Assembly (NCBI RefSeq): GCF_900129565.1
Contig: NZ_FQWD01000003.1
Location: 248,001 to 312,000, forward strand
Direction: 5' to 3'
DNA from: Marisediminitalea aggregata
Lineage (GTDB): Bacteria; Pseudomonadota; Gammaproteobacteria; Enterobacterales; Alteromonadaceae
DNA length: 64,000 nt
The notes below the pieces were generated by a model. That model did not search any database and was not told the DNA's origin. It saw only the letters and a list, made by a program, of their open reading frames with translations. Both the position numbers and the translations under genes were made by a program. This document shows, one piece after another, positions 16,992-25,111 of this stretch (its first letter is position 1; the number at the start of each line of letters is the position of its first letter).

Positions 16992-18548
16992 ATGAGTGCA
17001 GAAAACAGTATTGAAGATACCGAACATCATTTTGAACTACGCAACCTGACGCTGGAGGATTACCAGGACGTTAAGGCGCTGATGGACGACGTTTATCGTC
17101 ATGTGGGCGGTGCATGGCCGTATAAAAACTTCAAAGCACAGGTAAATACGTTTCCTGAAGGCCAGATTTGTATAGAAGACAAAGGCACAGTAGTGGCTTT
17201 TGCCATATCCGTTATCGTGGATTACGACCAGTTCGGTGACAAACATTCCTACGATGAAATTACCGGTGACGCCTACCTGACTACCCACGATCCAAACGGC
17301 GATGTGCTGTATGGTGTTGAGGTTATTGTATCGCCTGAATACCGAGGGCTGCGTCTGGGGCGTCGGCTTTATGAAGCGCGCAAGGAGCTGTGCCGCAACC
17401 TGAACCTGAAATCCATTATGGCGGGCGGCCGTATACCCAACTACGCTAAGCACGCTGGTGAAATGTCGCCCTACGAGTACATCGAGCAAGTCAAATCCAA
17501 GGACATTTTCGACCCTATTCTTACTTTTCAGCTGTCCAACGGCTTTGAAGTTAAACAGGTTATGCAAGCGTATTTGCCGGAAGACAAGGCGTCGAAAGGC
17601 TATGCCACATTATTGCAATGGCACAACATTTACTATGAACCCGGTAACCCAAACCTGATCGGCGGTAAAAAGTCGAGTGCGCGAATTGGTTGTGTACAAT
17701 GGCAAATGCGCTATTTCGAAAACGTGGAAGAGCTGATCCAACAAGTAGAGTACTTTGTTGATGCCCTGTCTGATTACGGCTGTGATATAGCGTTGTTCCC
17801 GGAATTCTTTAATGCGCCGTTGATGGGGCTAAGCCCGTCAGACTCGTCTATCGATGCTATCTGGCACCTGGCCGAATATACCGAGGAAATCCTGACTGCA
17901 ACGTCGCGACTGGCGGTGTCTTACAATATAAACATCATCGCAGGTTCCATGCCGGTAACGGAAGAAAGCGAATTGTACAACGTCAGTTATCTGTGCAAAC
18001 GTGACGGCACCATTGAGAGCCAGTACAAACTCCACCCTACCCCGCATGAGAAGAAAGACTGGATCATGAAAGGCGGGAATCACCTGCGTTGTTTCGACAC
18101 GGATTTCGGCAAGATCGGCATTCTGATTTGTTACGACGTCGAATTCCCGGAGTTAGCGCGATTGCTGTCTGAACAGGAAATGCAAATTCTGTTTGTTCCC
18201 TTCTGGACCGATACCAAAAACGGCTACCTGCGCGTGCGTCGCTGTGCGCAGGCTCGCGCAATCGAGAACGAATGTTACGTTGCCATTGCAGGTAGCGTGG
18301 GCAACCTGCCCAAAGTAGACAACGTCGATATTCAGTACGGCCAGACCGCTGTGTTCTCACCGTCAGACTTTGCCTTCCCGCACGATGCCATCGTGTCAGA
18401 AACCACACCCAATACCGAAATGACGCTGATCGTTGATTTGGACCTCGACAAACTTACGCGCCTGCAAAACGAAGGATCTGTGCGTAACTATCTGGATCGT
18501 CGTCGCGACCTGTATCGGGTTGAATGGATTGGTGGTGAAGACGAATGA
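16992..18548 (+). CDS. GNAT acetyltransferase-carbon-nitrogen hydrolase fusion
   Basis: 518 residues with two domains. Residues about 13-200 are a GNAT fold: FELRNLTLEDYQDVKALM, then VEVIVSPEYRGLRLGRRLYEARK (acetyl-CoA-binding RGLRLGRRL). Residues about 230-515 are a nitrilase-superfamily hydrolase with the Glu-Lys-Cys triad E271 (FPEFF), K346 (YKLHPTPHE) and C380 (LICYDVEFPE). This fusion recurs in bacteria; the substrate is unknown, and an amide that is first acetylated or released is plausible. ATG 16992 is used; a further upstream ATG adds 14 residues. Its stop overlaps the next gene by 4 nt (ATGA). Confidence 0.9.
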   Translation: MSAENSIEDTEHHFELRNLTLEDYQDVKALMDDVYRHVGGAWPYKNFKAQVNTFPEGQICIEDKGTVVAFAISVIVDYDQFGDKHSYDEITGDAYLTTHDPNGDVLYGVEVIVSPEYRGLRLGRRLYEARKELCRNLNLKSIMAGGRIPNYAKHAGEMSPYEYIEQVKSKDIFDPILTFQLSNGFEVKQVMQAYLPEDKASKGYATLLQWHNIYYEPGNPNLIGGKKSSARIGCVQWQMRYFENVEELIQQVEYFVDALSDYGCDIALFPEFFNAPLMGLSPSDSSIDAIWHLAEYTEEILTATSRLAVSYNINIIAGSMPVTEESELYNVSYLCKRDGTIESQYKLHPTPHEKKDWIMKGGNHLRCFDTDFGKIGILICYDVEFPELARLLSEQEMQILFVPFWTDTKNGYLRVRRCAQARAIENECYVAIAGSVGNLPKVDNVDIQYGQTAVFSPSDFAFPHDAIVSETTPNTEMTLIVDLDLDKLTRLQNEGSVRNYLDRRRDLYRVEWIGGEDE

Positions 18549-19300
18549 TCCACAAATCAAAGCGTTGCTCTGTATTCGCTCTGCTGTGTACAGTACTGGC
18601 CTGCTTTCTGAGTTCGCCAGCCTTTTCGGCTGGCAACAGCAGTTTTTACCCATCCTCGTCGCCTGACTCACAAACCCAACGACTTGAAGAAGCCTTGAAC
18701 CAAGCCCAAATGAAAGGCAAGCCCTTGTTGTTAATTCTAGGGGCAAACTGGTGTCACGACTCACGAGCACTGGCCGGTTATTTCGACTCACCAGAGGTGA
18801 AACAAGCCGCTAGTCATTATCAGGTATTGCCGGTAAACGTCGGCTATCTGGAAAACAAGTCGGCCTTATTAGGGCAATTCAACTACCCTGCATACTTTGC
18901 CACACCGACTGTATTGGCAATTGACCCAGTAAGTAAAGCGGTATTAAACCGAGCATCACTGGTTACCTGGCAATCAGCACACAATGAATCAGCAGCGGCG
19001 TTAGCCGAATACTTAGATTCAATTGTATCCGGCTCAGCAGTTGGCGAAACACACAGTGAAATTCCGCCGTCATTGATTGAATTTGAAACGCAGCAGGCAA
19101 ACGTACTCTACGCGCACTACCAACACTTGGGTGTGTTGTTAAAGCAGGAAGACGAAGGCCAGGCTACACCGACGCTGAATACGAAATGGCGTGAAGTGAA
19201 AGCATTCAGAGTTAAACTGCAAAATGACCTGATTGACTTACACCAACAACCTGAACCGCCTGGTGCATTCCCCACTTACCCTGAAATTTCGTGGAAGTAA
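18545..19300 (+). CDS. Exported thioredoxin-fold protein with a WCHD site
   Basis: 251 residues. An N-terminal signal peptide (FALLCTVLACFLSSPAFSA, cleavage after about residue 29) is followed by a thioredoxin-like domain: KPLLLILGANWCHDSRAL with a single active-site cysteine C70, then a beta strand VLPVNVGYLEN and FATPTVLAIDP, which supplies the cis-Pro. With one Cys it cannot work as a normal CXXC dithiol oxidoreductase. Residues 170-251 are a helical C-terminal extension. It is translationally coupled (4-nt overlap) to the GNAT-nitrilase, which suggests a shared pathway across the inner membrane. Probably periplasmic. Confidence 0.78.
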   Translation: MIHKSKRCSVFALLCTVLACFLSSPAFSAGNSSFYPSSSPDSQTQRLEEALNQAQMKGKPLLLILGANWCHDSRALAGYFDSPEVKQAASHYQVLPVNVGYLENKSALLGQFNYPAYFATPTVLAIDPVSKAVLNRASLVTWQSAHNESAAALAEYLDSIVSGSAVGETHSEIPPSLIEFETQQANVLYAHYQHLGVLLKQEDEGQATPTLNTKWREVKAFRVKLQNDLIDLHQQPEPPGAFPTYPEISWK

Positions 19301-19435
19301 GCGGCCAGTTGGACGATTCAACGGCGATTGCACCTAAAAATGCCGTGGAATGTTGGTATTGCTGGTTAAATAACGATAACATCAGTAGCAGTATTATTAA
19401 CTGCACCATGCGCTAAATTTGTCATTAGAGGGAAT

Positions 19436-20218
19436 ATGGCCAATAACTCGCGGAATGATGACTTTCCTACCATTCGATTAGATGAAGAAGATCGCCGTAA
19501 TTTTCAAGCTAAAAGCAACCCGGTTCACCGTTCGGTAAGTCCCGGGACTCCCAGCGAACCCACGCCTTCATCTTCAGGTGGCGGTAAAGGACTTGCCGTT
19601 TTTGCTTTGCTATTCGGATTGGCAAGTTGTGGTGCAGCCGGCTACTTATACCACCTGACAACACAACAACAAGCGTTGCTTTCGGGTGCTGAACAGCGTA
19701 TCCAGCAACTGGAAAACAAACTGTCCGCAACGGGCGAGGAAATCGGAGAATCTACCGTTGCTCTTCAAGTCAAAGTCACTGAACTGTCAAACAAAAGCAG
19801 CGAACTGTGGGAGCAGATGGATAAACTCTGGGCTTCCGCTTGGCGTCGTAACCAAAAAGAAATTGCTGACCTGTCGGATCGTACAAATGCAGATAAGAAG
19901 CAGCTACAGGAGTCGGTAGGTCAGGTTTCTCGTAACCTGGACAGCCAAAAAACACAACTCGCTGCACTGGCTACCAGCCTTGAAACCGTATCGGATGAAA
20001 TGTTGGCCATTAATGTACAAATGGAACAGGTTGCTGCGGGCAGTACGTCACAAAAACAAAACGTGAAAAACCTCAGCGACAAGTTGGCACTGCTTGAACA
20101 GCGTAACAACGCGCTATCCAGCCGTATTTCGACATTGGAAAACGAATTGCGAAACCTGGCCACCAAAGTGGTATCGGGTGGAAGCAGTCCTGCTGCAGGT
20201 GGTACACCGCCTCAGTAA
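19436..20218 (+). CDS. Single-pass membrane coiled-coil protein, unknown
   Basis: 260 residues. A disordered, Pro/Ser-rich cytosolic N-terminus (1-50) leads to one membrane helix (about 52-73), then a long heptad-rich coiled coil (80-245: QRIQQLENKLSATGEEI, LEQRNNALSSRISTLENELRNL) projected into the periplasm, ending in a Gly/Pro tail. The layout resembles HemX/ZapG-like spacer proteins but I see no match to a named family. AGAGGGA lies before ATG 19436. A strong terminator follows, so it is a separate unit or the end of the preceding one, 135 bp away. Confidence 0.78.
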   Translation: MANNSRNDDFPTIRLDEEDRRNFQAKSNPVHRSVSPGTPSEPTPSSSGGGKGLAVFALLFGLASCGAAGYLYHLTTQQQALLSGAEQRIQQLENKLSATGEEIGESTVALQVKVTELSNKSSELWEQMDKLWASAWRRNQKEIADLSDRTNADKKQLQESVGQVSRNLDSQKTQLAALATSLETVSDEMLAINVQMEQVAAGSTSQKQNVKNLSDKLALLEQRNNALSSRISTLENELRNLATKVVSGGSSPAAGGTPPQ

Positions 20219-20244
20219 GCTTCGCGAAGACTAAACCGAACCCC

Positions 20245-20271
20245 AAAGCCTGCAGATCCGCAGGCTTTTTT
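20245..20271 (+). terminator. Intrinsic terminator after the coiled-coil gene
   Basis: AGCCTGC (20247-20253) pairs with GCAGGCT (20260-20266) around AGATCC, with AAA before and a run of six Ts (20266-20271) after. Confidence 0.9.
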
Positions 20272-20410
20272 GTATATTTTTTCATCACAGGCAATCTTTT
20301 CACGCCAATTTGTCGTAAGATACCATTCAAATGCTGCATCGCAGCATAGCTGTACAACCGTTGGTCACTGTGAGCCAGCGACGTTACTGTTAGTCATAAA
20401 AGGAATGGTT

Positions 20411-21400
20411 ATGCGAAAGGTAACAATATCATTGGCTTTGCAAGGCGGTGGGGCGCACGGCGCATTCACCTGGGGCGTCTTAAACCGGCTGCTGGAAGAA
20501 AAATGGCTGACATTTGAAGGGCTAAGTGGTGCAAGTGCCGGGGCCATGAATGCCGTTATGCTTGCCGAAGGATGGCGAAAAGGTAAACAACAAGGCGCTA
20601 AGCAGCAATTAGCTGACTTCTGGTACGCCGTTGCCAGCCAGAACATAGACTTTGCACTGCCGGAGGAAATTACGCAGTCGGTAACCCAATGGTGGCTAAA
20701 TGCTTTTCAGATGCTCTCCCCCTACAACATTAATCTACTGGACGTGAATCCCCTGCGTGACATAGTAGAAGCCAATGTCGATTTTAAAAAATTGCAGCGC
20801 GATAGTCCGTTTTCCTTGTACATTTCCGCCACTGAAGTCAGTACCGGCAAACTGGCCTTGTTTAACGCCGATGAATTAACCAGTTCTCACCTGCTTGCTT
20901 CAGCGTGCTTACCAAGTATCCATAAAGCGGTAGAAGTGTCGGGCAAACACTATTGGGATGGCGGTTTTGCCGGCAATCCTGCCATCTATCCGTTAATTCA
21001 CCAATGTAAAGCAAAGGACATTCTGATTGTACTGCTTCAGCCCTTGATTCGGGACGAATTGCCTACCAGCGCTCAGGATATCAGTGATCGCGTTACCGAA
21101 ATTGGCTTTCACAGCAACTTTATGCGCGAGATGAATACCCTTGCGCGTATTCGCACCATGCTAAAAGGTAAAAAGTGGTTGTTAGGCAAACTGGAAAAGC
21201 AAATCAACGCGTTGCGATTGCATTTAATAACCAATACCGAGGTACTAGGCGAACTCGACGCCGCGACTAAATACAACAACCGCAAGGGTTTTCTAGATTG
21301 CTTAAGAGAAGCCGGGGAACAAACGGCAGATCACTGGTTAGATGCCCATGCCGACGCATTGGGTAAACGCGAAACCTGCGATCTGACGGCTACATTCTAA
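20411..21400 (+). CDS. Patatin-like phospholipase
   Basis: 329 residues. Patatin domain from residue 1: oxyanion loop GGGAHGAF (12-19), nucleophile G40-A-S42-A-G44, and catalytic Asp D183 in WDGGFAGNP. This is the RssA/YlbK-like class of cytosolic or peripherally membrane-bound lipid acyl hydrolases; substrate not predictable. The C-terminal 120 residues are helical and basic. ATG 20411 is preferred because AAAGGA lies 7 nt upstream; in-frame ATG 20405 is too close to it. It converges with the chemotaxis receptor gene, with 10 bp between stops. Confidence 0.9.
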   Translation: MRKVTISLALQGGGAHGAFTWGVLNRLLEEKWLTFEGLSGASAGAMNAVMLAEGWRKGKQQGAKQQLADFWYAVASQNIDFALPEEITQSVTQWWLNAFQMLSPYNINLLDVNPLRDIVEANVDFKKLQRDSPFSLYISATEVSTGKLALFNADELTSSHLLASACLPSIHKAVEVSGKHYWDGGFAGNPAIYPLIHQCKAKDILIVLLQPLIRDELPTSAQDISDRVTEIGFHSNFMREMNTLARIRTMLKGKKWLLGKLEKQINALRLHLITNTEVLGELDAATKYNNRKGFLDCLREAGEQTADHWLDAHADALGKRETCDLTATF

Positions 21401-21410
21401 GACTACAGTA

Positions 21411-23057
21411 TTACACCTTAAACGCGCTGGCACGCTTAGCGAGAATGTCGTTCATTTGCACAAAGGTCTTTGCCTGCTGGCGAGTTTCATCACTCAGCGT
21501 CAACAACGCATTGGCCGCCGCCAGGATGGACGAAACTTCTGTTTGCATCGTCCCCGTTGCCTGACCCGCTTGTTGAGTTGCAACAGCCAGTTGTTGATTG
21601 TCAGTACTCAGTGCCAGTACGCTTTGCTGGCATTTCGCCAGTGAATCAACCGTTTGATTTGCTTGTACAAAGGCCTGCTCGGCAAAAAACTGATTGTTGT
21701 CCATGCTATCAACCGTTTGCTGAATGGCACCGACGATCTTCTCCAGAATTTGGTTTATTTGCAGTGTCGAAGACTGGGTGCGTGAAGCCAGTGTTCGCAC
21801 CTCGTCAGCGACAACAGCAAACCCTCTGCCATGTTGGCCAGCCCTAGCCGCCTCGATAGCCGCATTCAGCGCCAGTAAATTGGTTTGTTCAGCAATCTCA
21901 CTGATAACCCTTAGCACGGATCCCACTTGTTCCCCTGCGTTGTGTAGTGAGGCAAGTAACGCTGAAGACGCCTGAATATCGGCTTTTAGCTTAACAATGT
22001 GTTCTGCAGTAAGGGCAACATCCTGCTCACCTTGCTTTACCAATTCCGCGCTCTGTAGCGCTGCTGCAGACACACTGTCGGCATCTTCACTCGCCTGTAA
22101 GGCCCGGGCAACAAGACTATTGATATGTTCAGCCATTGATTCTGCCAGCCGCTTAAACCTGCTTGCCTGTTGATCGGTTGCCCCTGCCGAGGTTTGCAAT
22201 TGTGCGGTTGATTCGACAATATCACGCACCACCTCGTTTAACTGCACATTGTCTGCCTTGAGCACCGTCATCATCTCTTCCACGTGCACTATCACTTCAC
22301 CTATCTCATCATTAGCTGGCTGAGGTAATACCGTGTTTAGGTTTTTCTGACTAACAACAGAGTGCAGCGCGCGGGAGAGAGACTTGAGCGGTCTTACCAA
22401 TGTCGTGTGTGCATAAATGACAGCAAGAACGGAAACGCTGAATACCAGCGCACCGGCAATCAAGCTTACGACAGACAGGGTAAAAATCGATTCATCGACA
22501 TCTGTAGAAGCATTGCTGGCCTGCAAGCTTGCGTTACTTAACATCGAATTTAACTCCGTGAACAAGCCGCGCTTTATCGCATCGACATCGGTTAACAAAA
22601 GCCTGGCTTTATCCCAGTCAATGTTAGATTCAGACAACTCAGCTTTCAGTGCAGTTTGCGCAGCTAAAAATTGCTCAGCCAGCTCAATCAAAGAGGTGGT
22701 ATCAAAATGGTATTGCGAAGACAGTTGTCGCAAACGCTCAGCTACCGTCGCCTGTAATTCGGACTGCTGTTGCTCGTAATCTGGCAGTTCTATGGTATAG
22801 CCATACAGCGCAAAGCCGAGCGTGTGCATTGTAGCCAGATCTTGTTGCAACGACTGAATAGTACGCATAGCTGGCAGCGCATTGTCTGTAAACACGCTTT
22901 TTTGCTGCGAAATCGAAGACAACGCCTGATGAATAAAGATACCGGAGATAAATAACCCGCTGAGAATAACCAGATACCCCAGCATTACTTTCACACTTAT
23001 AGAAACTCGCATACCTGCCCATGTTTGCCGCGCGCCAGCGCGGTTAACTCCCGCCAT
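21411..23057 (-). CDS. Methyl-accepting chemotaxis protein
   Basis: 548 residues (532 if the start is ATG 23009, MRVSISVKV, which I find nearly as likely; neither has a good Shine-Dalgarno). Two membrane helices, about 22-45 and 190-215, bound a four-helix-bundle-type periplasmic sensor. A HAMP segment follows ([14 protein letters not shown]), then the signalling domain with the hairpin tip motif [32 protein letters not shown]. No terminal pentapeptide for CheR/CheB tethering is visible. The ligand is unknown. It lies downstream of rpsO on the same strand, behind the rpsO terminator; in many gammaproteobacteria pnp occupies this place. Confidence 0.92.
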   Translation of the reverse strand: MAGVNRAGARQTWAGMRVSISVKVMLGYLVILSGLFISGIFIHQALSSISQQKSVFTDNALPAMRTIQSLQQDLATMHTLGFALYGYTIELPDYEQQQSELQATVAERLRQLSSQYHFDTTSLIELAEQFLAAQTALKAELSESNIDWDKARLLLTDVDAIKRGLFTELNSMLSNASLQASNASTDVDESIFTLSVVSLIAGALVFSVSVLAVIYAHTTLVRPLKSLSRALHSVVSQKNLNTVLPQPANDEIGEVIVHVEEMMTVLKADNVQLNEVVRDIVESTAQLQTSAGATDQQASRFKRLAESMAEHINSLVARALQASEDADSVSAAALQSAELVKQGEQDVALTAEHIVKLKADIQASSALLASLHNAGEQVGSVLRVISEIAEQTNLLALNAAIEAARAGQHGRGFAVVADEVRTLASRTQSSTLQINQILEKIVGAIQQTVDSMDNNQFFAEQAFVQANQTVDSLAKCQQSVLALSTDNQQLAVATQQAGQATGTMQTEVSSILAAANALLTLSDETRQQAKTFVQMNDILAKRASAFKV

Positions 23058-23182
23058 TGTGTTTATCGAATTTCACAGAACGCTACGTCTTTTCAGGACA
23101 ATGCCGGGAAAAGCGTAAAAAAAGCAACAATTCTGTGCGTACAGATAGAAGACCGGGGACGGAACTATTTTATTTCGGGCAC

Positions 23183-23212
23183 AAAAAAAGCGCCGTAAAA
23201 GGCGCTTTTTTT
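23183..23212 (-). terminator. rpsO terminator (symmetric)
   Basis: AAAAAAAGCGCC-GTAAAA-GGCGCTTTTTTT. The 5-bp GC stem with A and T tracts on either side works in both directions; it begins 16 nt after the rpsO stop. Confidence 0.9.
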
Positions 23213-23227
23213 CGACTTAGCTGCGAA

Positions 23228-23497
23228 TTAACGACGCAGGCCAAGACGCTTGATCAGGTCCAGGTAACGCTGAGCGTTCTTGCCTTTCAGGTAGTCAAGC
23301 AGCTTACGACGCTGACTAACCATGCGCAGCAGACCGCGGCGTGAGTGGTGATCTTTCTTGTTAGAAGAGAAGTGACCTTGCAGTTTGTTGATGTTGTGCG
23401 TCAACAAAGCTACTTGTACTTCAGGTGAACCAGTATCACCTTCTTTAACACCGTATTCAGCAACAATGCTTGCTGTTTCTTCTTTAGTTAGTGACAT
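23228..23497 (-). CDS. rpsO: 30S ribosomal protein S15
   Basis: 89 residues, exact family length. It contains [40 protein letters not shown] and the C-terminal RLGLRR, all typical of S15. It binds 16S rRNA helix 22 early in 30S assembly. It has its own promoter and a hairpin leader, as expected for the autoregulated S15 gene, and is the last gene of the rimP-nusA-infB-rbfA-truB-rpsO cluster. GGAG lies just before the ATG. Confidence 0.98.
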   Translation of the reverse strand: MSLTKEETASIVAEYGVKEGDTGSPEVQVALLTHNINKLQGHFSSNKKDHHSRRGLLRMVSQRRKLLDYLKGKNAQRYLDLIKRLGLRR

Positions 23498-23515
23498 ACA
23501 TTTCTCCTAGTAAAT

Positions 23516-23543
23516 GCCAGACCAATCACTAATTCAGTCTGGC
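23516..23543 (-). promoter_or_regulatory. Leader hairpin of rpsO, candidate S15 autoregulatory element
   Basis: GCCAGAC (23516-23522) pairs perfectly with GTCTGGC (23537-23543). It ends 18 nt before the rpsO ATG on the minus strand. In E. coli S15 represses its own translation through a leader pseudoknot; that this hairpin has the same role is inference. Confidence 0.5.
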
Positions 23544-23556
23544 GAAATGAGCGCGT

Positions 23557-23584
23557 ATTATACTCGGCGCAGCGTATGGCGCAA
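23557..23584 (-). promoter_or_regulatory. Promoter of rpsO
   Basis: Minus-strand -10 TATAAT (complement of 23557-23562) and -35 TTGCGC (complement of 23579-23584), 16 bp apart, in the truB-rpsO gap. It would give a leader of about 55 nt that includes the S15-type hairpin. Confidence 0.7.
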
Positions 23585-23606
23585 GTGTTTGCACTAAATA
23601 AACCGC

Positions 23607-24587
23607 TTACTGCGGTGCATAGACTACCGTTCGACGTGGTGAGACATAGAGTTTGCCTTCACCGGCTTTCTGATCTTTGGGGTTCAATATTGCTTCACCC
23701 ACCCCAAGAAAAGCCGTTTGTGCGTCGATAATACCGTAGATACGATAAAACTGTCCGGCTTCGAGTGCCGACTCTGTTTCACCGCTGACACTTTGACCAT
23801 GTTGCAGGCGATGCGTCTGCGTTTCATCAATATGAATCGCCGGAAGCGATTTTACCGCGGTATCCATGGGTAAAAGCAGCCCGTCAATTTGGTCGAATTC
23901 CCGCGTGGCGACATCTTCTGACACCATGGCTTCTATTGCTTCAATGGGTACCATTCTGTCAGTAGGGTAATCGGCCACTTTGGTTCTGTGCAAGCGGGTT
24001 ACATAGGCGCCGCAGCCCAGCTGTTGACCAATGTCATCAACCAGTGAACGAATGTAAGTCCCTTTACTGCAATGTACGGTCATGTCCACTTCAGGCAACG
24101 CAATACGATTAATCGTCAGTGCAAAAATCGTGATATCCCGGGCTTCCCGCGGTACTTCAATACCTTGTCTGGCGTAGGTATAAAGCGGCTTACCCTGGTA
24201 TTTCAATGCCGAGAACATAGAGGGGATCTGCTTGCTTTGGCCAATAAAGGACTCACAAGCCTGATAAACCTCGTCTTCGCTTACCGTTACCGGACGCTCT
24301 TCCACAACGTCACCGTCGGCATCAGACGTCGTAGTACGAATACCCAGTTTAGCGGTGACTTCGTACTCTTTGTCGGCATCCAGCAAAAACTGAGAAAACT
24401 TGGTCGCCTCTCCCAAACAGATTGGCAGCATGCCGGTTGCCAGTGGATCAAGTGCCCCGGTATGCCCCGCTTTCTGCGCCTGAAACAACCAACGGACCTT
24501 TTGCAACAACTGATTGGATGAGCCGCCTAACGGTTTGTCGAGCAACACAATGCCGTTAACTGCACGGCCTTTGCGTTTTCTGGCCAT
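23607..24587 (-). CDS. truB: tRNA pseudouridine(55) synthase
   Basis: 326 residues. Catalytic D47 lies in [25 protein letters not shown]-type substrate positions are replaced here by [22 protein letters not shown] at the N-terminus; [15 protein letters not shown] and the C-terminal PUA-like domain (LPLDTAV-like [16 protein letters not shown]) are visible. It makes pseudouridine 55 in the T arm of tRNAs. It is 5 nt downstream of rbfA in the nus operon. Length is close to E. coli TruB (314). Confidence 0.96.
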   Translation of the reverse strand: MARKRKGRAVNGIVLLDKPLGGSSNQLLQKVRWLFQAQKAGHTGALDPLATGMLPICLGEATKFSQFLLDADKEYEVTAKLGIRTTTSDADGDVVEERPVTVSEDEVYQACESFIGQSKQIPSMFSALKYQGKPLYTYARQGIEVPREARDITIFALTINRIALPEVDMTVHCSKGTYIRSLVDDIGQQLGCGAYVTRLHRTKVADYPTDRMVPIEAIEAMVSEDVATREFDQIDGLLLPMDTAVKSLPAIHIDETQTHRLQHGQSVSGETESALEAGQFYRIYGIIDAQTAFLGVGEAILNPKDQKAGEGKLYVSPRRTVVYAPQ

Positions 24588-24592
24588 ATTGC

Positions 24593-25003
24593 TTAGTCCT
24601 GCTGATCGTCCTGGTCTTCGTCAGTGTTAGTTTGACGCGCTTTATCGCGCGCAATGGTTTCACTGACCAGATTTGAGATACGCATCCCTTCGGTGATCGA
24701 CTTATCTTCAAAGAAGTGCAGATGAGGAACTGAACGCATGCGAATACGCTTAGCCAGTAAGCCACGCAAGAACGCAATATTCTCGATAAGCAGCTTCATG
24801 TGGCTTTTCACCACTTCCTCATCGTTCTCGTAAAACGTAATAAAAACTTTGGCGTGCGCCAAGTCCCGAGACACTTCAACACCGGAAACCGTGATAAACG
24901 GCATGTTGCCAATACGGTGCTTGTATTCGTTTTGCAGCAAACTTGCCACTTCTTTGTGGATTTGCTGGGCAACCCTGTCAGTTCGAGAAAATTCCCGAGC
25001 CAT
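24593..25003 (-). CDS. rbfA: Ribosome-binding factor A
   Basis: 136 residues. The KH-like RbfA fold is recognisable from [45 protein letters not shown] and [18 protein letters not shown]. It helps late 30S maturation. ATG 25003 is preceded by GGAG (AGGAGAGTAACC); an in-frame start 45 nt upstream is less likely. The C-terminus is acidic (DEDQDDQQD). Encoded between infB and truB. Confidence 0.96.
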   Translation of the reverse strand: MAREFSRTDRVAQQIHKEVASLLQNEYKHRIGNMPFITVSGVEVSRDLAHAKVFITFYENDEEVVKSHMKLLIENIAFLRGLLAKRIRMRSVPHLHFFEDKSITEGMRISNLVSETIARDKARQTNTDEDQDDQQD

Positions 25004-25111
25004 GGTTACTCTCCTAATTACTATCAGGCCACGCGTCGCATCGCCCAAAATTCACAGACAAAAGCGGGGGCATCATAGCCCCCGCCGTTAACTTTTCGTT
25101 TAACCAGTTGG

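Noticed and set aside
18064-18408. 114-codon minus-strand frame inside the GNAT-nitrilase gene
   Set aside because: Shadow of a clearly conserved gene with intact catalytic triad on the plus strand.
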